From assembly GCF_019049255.1 (NCBI RefSeq), contig NZ_JAGMUJ010000015.1, positions 1 through 40,272 of the forward strand: 40,272 nt of DNA, written 5' to 3'. This document shows, in pieces, positions 36,379-40,272 of this stretch (position 1 is the first letter of the stretch; every line of letters begins with the position of its first letter). The notes under the pieces are model-generated. The model was not told where the DNA came from. It worked only from the letters and a program-made list of their open reading frames with translations, and did not search any database. Position numbers and translations under genes: made by a program. This DNA comes from Streptomyces sp. AC558_RSS880. GTDB lineage: Bacteria; Actinomycetota; Actinomycetes; Streptomycetales; Streptomycetaceae.

Positions 36379-37125
36379 GTGGGTCAGCCGGAGATGCAGC
36401 CCGAGGGGCGGCCTCAGGACGGGCGGGGCGAAGGGGCGGACGGGCTGTGGCCGGGCGACCTGGAGGGGCGGGAGTTCCCGCTCGGGGACTGGGGCGAGCC
36501 GGCGGCCCGACTGGACGAGCTGTACCGGTGGGTGGAGCGCGGCGCGCTGGACACGGCCGCCTGGTATCTCGCGGACCGGGTGTGGAAGCGGCGGTGCGCG
36601 TGGGCGCTGCGGGCCGGGACGGCCGCGGGCGCGCTGACCGGGGCCGCGCTGCCGCTGCTCGATCTGACCGGGGTGGCCGACGGGTCCGCGCCCTGGGGCT
36701 ATCTGGCGCTGCTGCTCGGGGTGGCCTGTGTGGCCGGGGACCGGTTCTTCGGGATGACGTCCGGCTGGATGCGGGACGTGGCGACCGCGCAGGCCGTGCA
36801 GCGACGGCTGCAGGCGTTCCAGTTCGACTGGGCGTCGGAGTGCGTGCGCGAGGTGCTCGGCCCGGCGGACGGCACGGCGAGCGAGGCGTCCGAGCGGTGC
36901 CTGTCGGTACTGCGCCGGTTCTCGGAGGACGTCACCGAGCTGGTACGGGTCGAGACGGCCGACTGGATGGTGGAGTTCCGCACGGGTGGCGCGCCGCTGG
37001 GCATCCAGACGGCGGTGGCGGGCGCGGGGCGCCCGGAGGGCTCCCTCCCGCCCGGCCGCTTCCCGTCCCCGCAGGGGCCGGCCCGTCCCAACATGCCGCG
37101 GCAGCGTCCGCCCGAGCCGCGCTGA
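36379..37125 (+). CDS. SLATT-domain membrane protein
   Basis: The GTG at 36379 follows GGGAGA (VGQPEMQPEGR). 248 residues: a disordered N-terminus, a helix (LDELYRWVERGALDTAAWYL), two membrane segments at 75-98 and 104-121, then a long cytosolic helix (QAVQRRLQAFQFDWASECVR) and a Pro-rich tail. This is the SLATT plan. SLATT proteins elsewhere act as membrane-perturbing effectors in nucleotide-signalling defence systems or as partners of nucleotide-binding proteins. Here no SMODS synthase is visible; the gene converges with the PstS-like membrane protein after ten bases. Confidence 0.8.
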   Translation: MGQPEMQPEGRPQDGRGEGADGLWPGDLEGREFPLGDWGEPAARLDELYRWVERGALDTAAWYLADRVWKRRCAWALRAGTAAGALTGAALPLLDLTGVADGSAPWGYLALLLGVACVAGDRFFGMTSGWMRDVATAQAVQRRLQAFQFDWASECVREVLGPADGTASEASERCLSVLRRFSEDVTELVRVETADWMVEFRTGGAPLGIQTAVAGAGRPEGSLPPGRFPSPQGPARPNMPRQRPPEPR

Positions 37126-37135
37126 GCCCGTTACG

Positions 37136-38686
37136 TCACGGCAGGGGCCGCTCGCAGAGCTCCATCCCCGCCGGGGTCCAGCACGGCAGGTGGCCGTGGG
37201 TGCGGATCGCCTCCTGGCCGATGCCGCGCGTGAGGTACGTCAGGAAGCTCGACGCCAGCGAGTTCGCCGGCGGTTGCCCGTAGGTGTAGGCGTACTCGAC
37301 CTCCCGGTACGGGTAGGAACTCGTCCCGCGCTCGATGGCGTCGACGGACGGGGCCTCGCCGTCGAGGTTCAACCGGTGCAGCCCCTTGGCCCGGGAGGCG
37401 CGGGCGTGTTCGCTGTAGCCGATCGCGCCGGGGATCTCGGCGACGGTTTCCAGCACCTGTTCGGTGGAGTCGAGTTCACAGCGGATGACGGGGGCGGTCG
37501 GGTCGTCCTTGTGCACACAGTCGACGGAGGAGTGGGCGATCTCGCCCCGGCCCAGCACGCGGCGCTGGAAGACCTGTCTCGTGCCCGAGTTGGCGTCCCG
37601 GCTGACGAGGTGGACCGGCAGGTCCGGGCCGCCGAGCTCGTTCCAGTTCGCGATCTCGCCCCGGTACAGCCGTCGTACGTCCGCCGTCGACAGGTTCCGC
37701 AGCCCCACGTCCTCGTTCACCACCAGCGCGAACACCGACACCGCCACCTGAGTCTCGCGCAGTTCGGACAGCCCGCTCGGCTTGGGTCCGTCCGACAGGG
37801 CCACCAACGGCGGCGAGCCGTTCTCAGCCTCCGCTCCGGCCGCCGCCAGGTCCCGTATCCCGGCCGTCGACCCGTGCAGGTCGTCCACCTCGATGCGCGG
37901 TTCCTCGTCCGCGCAGTCCTCCTCGTACTTCTCCGCGACCTCCCGCAGCACCGGCGCGAACGCCGTCGATCCGGTGAGGGTCAGGGTGCCGCTCCTGCAG
38001 CCGATGGGGGGCGGGCTGTCGTCCTGGGCCACGACGATCACCGCCAGGGCCACCACGCACAGCGTGAGCGTGATGGTGATCAGTCGCGCCGCACGGCTGA
38101 ACAGCGGGGCCTTGTCGTCCGGGGTGGCACTGCGGTTGCGGTGCACGTCGCCCTCGCTGAGGTCGCCGCTCAGCTGGATCTCGTCGCCCACGCGGCCGCC
38201 GGAGAGCAGCACCAGCAGCTTGTAGTAGGCGCCCCGGTTCAGCGGTACGCGCGGGAGGCGCAGGGTGCCGTCCTGGTAGCCGAAGCCGCGCTCCTGGGTG
38301 AAGTGCTCGAGGAGGTGGCTGGTCTCCGACGGCTGGGTGACCGAGACGCCGAGGATGGTGCGCTCCGTGAACTCCACGGTCAGGCCGTGGCTTCCCGGGC
38401 TCTGGTAGTCGTCGCGGCCGATGGTCTGCGAGCCGTCGTTCTCGATGCGCAGCAGCACCATGCTGGCGTGCGTCATCCCCGCCGCCGCCGTGTCGAACCA
38501 GCCCTCCCGCCGGATGGTGCGGCTCGACCGCTGGCCGTCACCGATCGGGGCGTCCAACTGCACGCGGTACCCGATGCGTTTGCGGCGCGGCACCCGCCGC
38601 TCGTACCAGACCATGACGGCGGAGGCGACGACACCGAGGATCGCCGTCGCCACGGCCACCAGATTCTCCGCGCTCAGCCACTGCAT
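37136..38686 (-). CDS. Membrane-anchored PstS-like substrate-binding protein
   Basis: 516 residues. Membrane segment 8-27, cytosolic domain about 28-199 with a beta-rich pattern, second membrane segment 200-221, then a periplasm-side PstS-like domain 229-510 with LTGSTAFAPVL near 237-247 and SRDANSGTRQVF. In phosphate transport PstS is a free lipoprotein; here it is joined to a cytosolic module through the membrane, so it could sense phosphate or another anion rather than feed a transporter. No PstABC genes lie in the window. The neighbouring SLATT gene converges. Confidence 0.85.
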   Translation of the reverse strand: MQWLSAENLVAVATAILGVVASAVMVWYERRVPRRKRIGYRVQLDAPIGDGQRSSRTIRREGWFDTAAAGMTHASMVLLRIENDGSQTIGRDDYQSPGSHGLTVEFTERTILGVSVTQPSETSHLLEHFTQERGFGYQDGTLRLPRVPLNRGAYYKLLVLLSGGRVGDEIQLSGDLSEGDVHRNRSATPDDKAPLFSRAARLITITLTLCVVALAVIVVAQDDSPPPIGCRSGTLTLTGSTAFAPVLREVAEKYEEDCADEEPRIEVDDLHGSTAGIRDLAAAGAEAENGSPPLVALSDGPKPSGLSELRETQVAVSVFALVVNEDVGLRNLSTADVRRLYRGEIANWNELGGPDLPVHLVSRDANSGTRQVFQRRVLGRGEIAHSSVDCVHKDDPTAPVIRCELDSTEQVLETVAEIPGAIGYSEHARASRAKGLHRLNLDGEAPSVDAIERGTSSYPYREVEYAYTYGQPPANSLASSFLTYLTRGIGQEAIRTHGHLPCWTPAGMELCERPLP

Positions 38687-38823
38687 CGTGCCGCCCCCGC
38701 CACTGCCCGCACGTCCGACCGGGCAGCCACCGTACGACTGTGCGAAGCGGTCGGCGGTGTTCGTTCGCCGGAGTTCGCCGAACGTTCAACCCTGCTGGAT
38801 GAACGCGGAGTTGGTGCGGTGCG

Positions 38824-40272
38824 TCAGTCCCGCGCGTAGGTGAGCTGTTCGCCGTTTCCGGTGTTCACGCGCTGGAGCGAGCCGTCGGGGAGGAGGACGA
38901 TCTCGCTGGCGGCTCCCGGGGTGCAGGCGCTGCGCGGCTGTCCGACCGTCACGGAGGACGGGCCGAGTTCCAGCCGGTCGCCGGAGCCGCCGGTGAGGCG
39001 GGCCTCGAAGACGCAGTGGTAGGTGCCGCTGCCGGTGGGCCCGTCGGCGACGAGGGACATGACCGTGTCACCGACCTCGCCCTGCTGGAGGGTCAGCTTG
39101 CGGGTGTGTTCGCCGCTCGCGTTGTCGATGGTGGTGGACCAGCTGCCCAGGTAGTCGGCGGGGACGGTCCCGTCCGCGGGTGCGGAGGTGCCGGGCCGCT
39201 GTGTGCCGGTCGGCTGTGTGTCGTCCGGGGTGGTGGGACCGGTGCTTCGGGACGCGCTGCCGGGCGACGGGGCCGCGGTGGGGTCGCCGCCGGCGCGGTT
39301 GCCGGTGTCTTTGCCGCTCATCAGCGCGTACACGGTGCCGCCGGCGGCGAGCGCGACGACCAGCGCGATCACCACGAGCAGCACGGTGGAACGACGGTCC
39401 CGGCGCGGCTCGGACGCCGGCCCGAACGGCGGTGGACCGTAGGGCGGGGTCCGGTCGGCGGCGTACCCGTTGTAGGGGTAGCCGTACGCGGGCTGCTGAG
39501 GGTGCCCGTACGGCCCCGGTGCCGGGGGTGGGGCGGGGGTGTTCTGACCCGCCACGAGGGTGGGCAGATGATTCGCCCCCGGCTGCCCGGGCGGGGGCGG
39601 GGAGGCCGTGCCGGCCTCGGGCGGCACGGCGGAGTCGTCGGCGGCACGGGCGTGCTCGGGGGTACCGGCGTGGTGGCCCGCCCAGGGCGGTACCGCCGGC
39701 CCGACGGGCGCGCCAGGATGTGCCGCCCCGGGCGGCACTTGGTACTCGGCGGGGGGTGCGTCGGGGTACGCCCCGGGTGGCCCTTGGTGCCCGGCGGCGG
39801 GTACGTCGGGGTACGCCCCGGGTGGCCCTTGGTGCCCGGCGGCGGGTACGTCGGGGTACGCCCCGGGTGACACCGGCTGTCCGGCTGCCGGCGCGGCCGG
39901 AACGGCGGAACCGCCGGGCTGCCCGGCGGCATCGGCCGGAACGGCGGGACCGCCCTGCGCGGCAGCGGACGTGCCGGAACGCGCCGGCCCGGGCGGCAGC
40001 TGCTGCCCGTCCGCCGGTGCCGGAGTGGGGGCACCGCCCGGCTGCCCGGCTCCGGGTGCGCCGGGACACTCCGCGGAATCGTCCGCCCCGACGGGACCGG
40101 CCTGCCCGGACCCACCGGACGCGCCCGGCCCGGGCGGCAACTGCTGCCCGGCCCCCGATGCCGAAGCAGGGCCGGGGCTACCCGGATGTACCGGCGGCCA
40201 GGCGGCCGGAGACGCGCCCCCCGATGCCGAAGCAGGGTCAGGGCTACCCGGATGTACCGGCGGCCAGGCGGC
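38824..40272 (-). CDS. Proline-rich membrane protein, C-terminal part (start outside the window); probable Ser/Thr kinase tail
   Basis: The frame is open to the right edge, so the true N-terminus lies beyond it. What is visible: a cytosolic region of about 300 residues rich in Pro, Ala and Gly with two sets of tandem repeats, a membrane segment (TVLLVVIALVVALAAGGTVY), then a Thr/Pro linker and an outer domain of about 110 residues with two cysteines (YHCVFEARL, RSACTPGAAS), ending RVNTGNGEQLTYARD. That ending and the disordered linker resemble the C-termini of Streptomyces Hanks-type serine/threonine kinases; the kinase domain would be off the window. The kinase assignment is inference. Confidence 0.65.
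   Translation of the reverse strand, partial: AAWPPVHPGSPDPASASGGASPAAWPPVHPGSPGPASASGAGQQLPPGPGASGGSGQAGPVGADDSAECPGAPGAGQPGGAPTPAPADGQQLPPGPARSGTSAAAQGGPAVPADAAGQPGGSAVPAAPAAGQPVSPGAYPDVPAAGHQGPPGAYPDVPAAGHQGPPGAYPDAPPAEYQVPPGAAHPGAPVGPAVPPWAGHHAGTPEHARAADDSAVPPEAGTASPPPPGQPGANHLPTLVAGQNTPAPPPAPGPYGHPQQPAYGYPYNGYAADRTPPYGPPPFGPASEPRRDRRSTVLLVVIALVVALAAGGTVYALMSGKDTGNRAGGDPTAAPSPGSASRSTGPTTPDDTQPTGTQRPGTSAPADGTVPADYLGSWSTTIDNASGEHTRKLTLQQGEVGDTVMSLVADGPTGSGTYHCVFEARLTGGSGDRLELGPSSVTVGQPRSACTPGAASEIVLLPDGSLQRVNTGNGEQLTYARD
39761..39869. repeat. 45-base tandem repeat coding for a 15-residue Pro-rich unit
   Basis: TCGGGGTACGCCCCGGGTG recurs at 39761, 39806 and 39851, exactly 45 bases apart. 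On the minus strand it encodes units of the type QGPPGAYPDVPAAGH. A weaker copy precedes it. Copies are nearly identical, suggesting recent expansion. Confidence 0.9.
40155..40272. repeat. 66-base tandem repeat at the window edge
   Basis: The sequence from CCGATGCCGAAGCAGGG at 40155 recurs at 40221 with two changes over 52 bases and runs off the window. On the minus strand it encodes WPPVHPGSPGPASASG-type units (22 residues per repeat) of the same Pro-rich protein. Confidence 0.85.

Noticed and set aside
36986..38839. Large plus-strand open frame opposite the PstS-like gene
   Set aside because: Shadow frame; the minus strand carries membrane segments and PstS motifs.

Overview
The window is high-GC actinobacterial DNA that looks like a Streptomyces chromosome arm-to-core stretch. 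Codon third positions are strongly G/C, GTG (and one TTG) starts are common, GGAGG-type ribosome sites are frequent, and several families are typical of streptomycetes: DUF397 next to a helix-turn-helix/DUF5753 protein, an SCO4225-like membrane protein, a SigE-like sigma factor with a membrane partner, and a Hanks-kinase-type proline-rich tail. There is no ribosomal RNA, intact tRNA, CRISPR array, transposase or integrase in the window.

Left part (1-4.9 kb) looks accessory. It holds two small unknown genes, a 3' fragment of a tRNA (tRNA-Pro-like) followed by a perfect terminator hairpin, a VapC toxin gene whose VapB antitoxin frame is broken at its first codons, and a long multidomain protein joining a DEDDh exonuclease, BRCT-like repeats and a TerD domain. 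This reads as an old integration site at a tRNA, with toxin-antitoxin and stress genes beside it.

Middle-left (4.9-18.4 kb) is membrane and regulation. An SCO4225-like membrane protein has a strong palindrome upstream. A response regulator and a sensor kinase are encoded tail to tail with overlapping ends. A small secreted protein follows, then a four-gene operon (lipoprotein, membrane-fusion protein, ATPase, MacB-like permease) with an 11-bp-phased direct repeat in its promoter. The remains of an ABC-2 exporter lie next to it. Then come two short-chain dehydrogenases, a LysR regulator, a quinone-reductase-like enzyme and its TetR repressor, which share three copies of one palindromic operator, and a zinc-ribbon protein.

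Middle (18.4-30.1 kb) is mostly conserved chromosome: a YraQ-type permease with its TIGR03943-like partner, a two-RCK membrane protein, an S9 peptidase, a SURF1 protein, an ECF/SigE-like sigma factor with a membrane protein, and the aspartate-pathway pair asd-lysC. lysC carries an internal start for a separate regulatory subunit.

Right part (30.1-40.3 kb) has a flavin reductase divergent from its likely MmyB-like regulator, the HTH/DUF397 pair, an ankyrin protein, a cupin gene coupled to a 25-codon antitoxin-like stub, DUF5063, recR and a YbaB/EbfC gene in one leftward group, a SLATT-domain protein facing a membrane-anchored PstS-like protein, and the C-terminal half of a proline-rich membrane protein (probably a serine/threonine kinase) that runs off the window.
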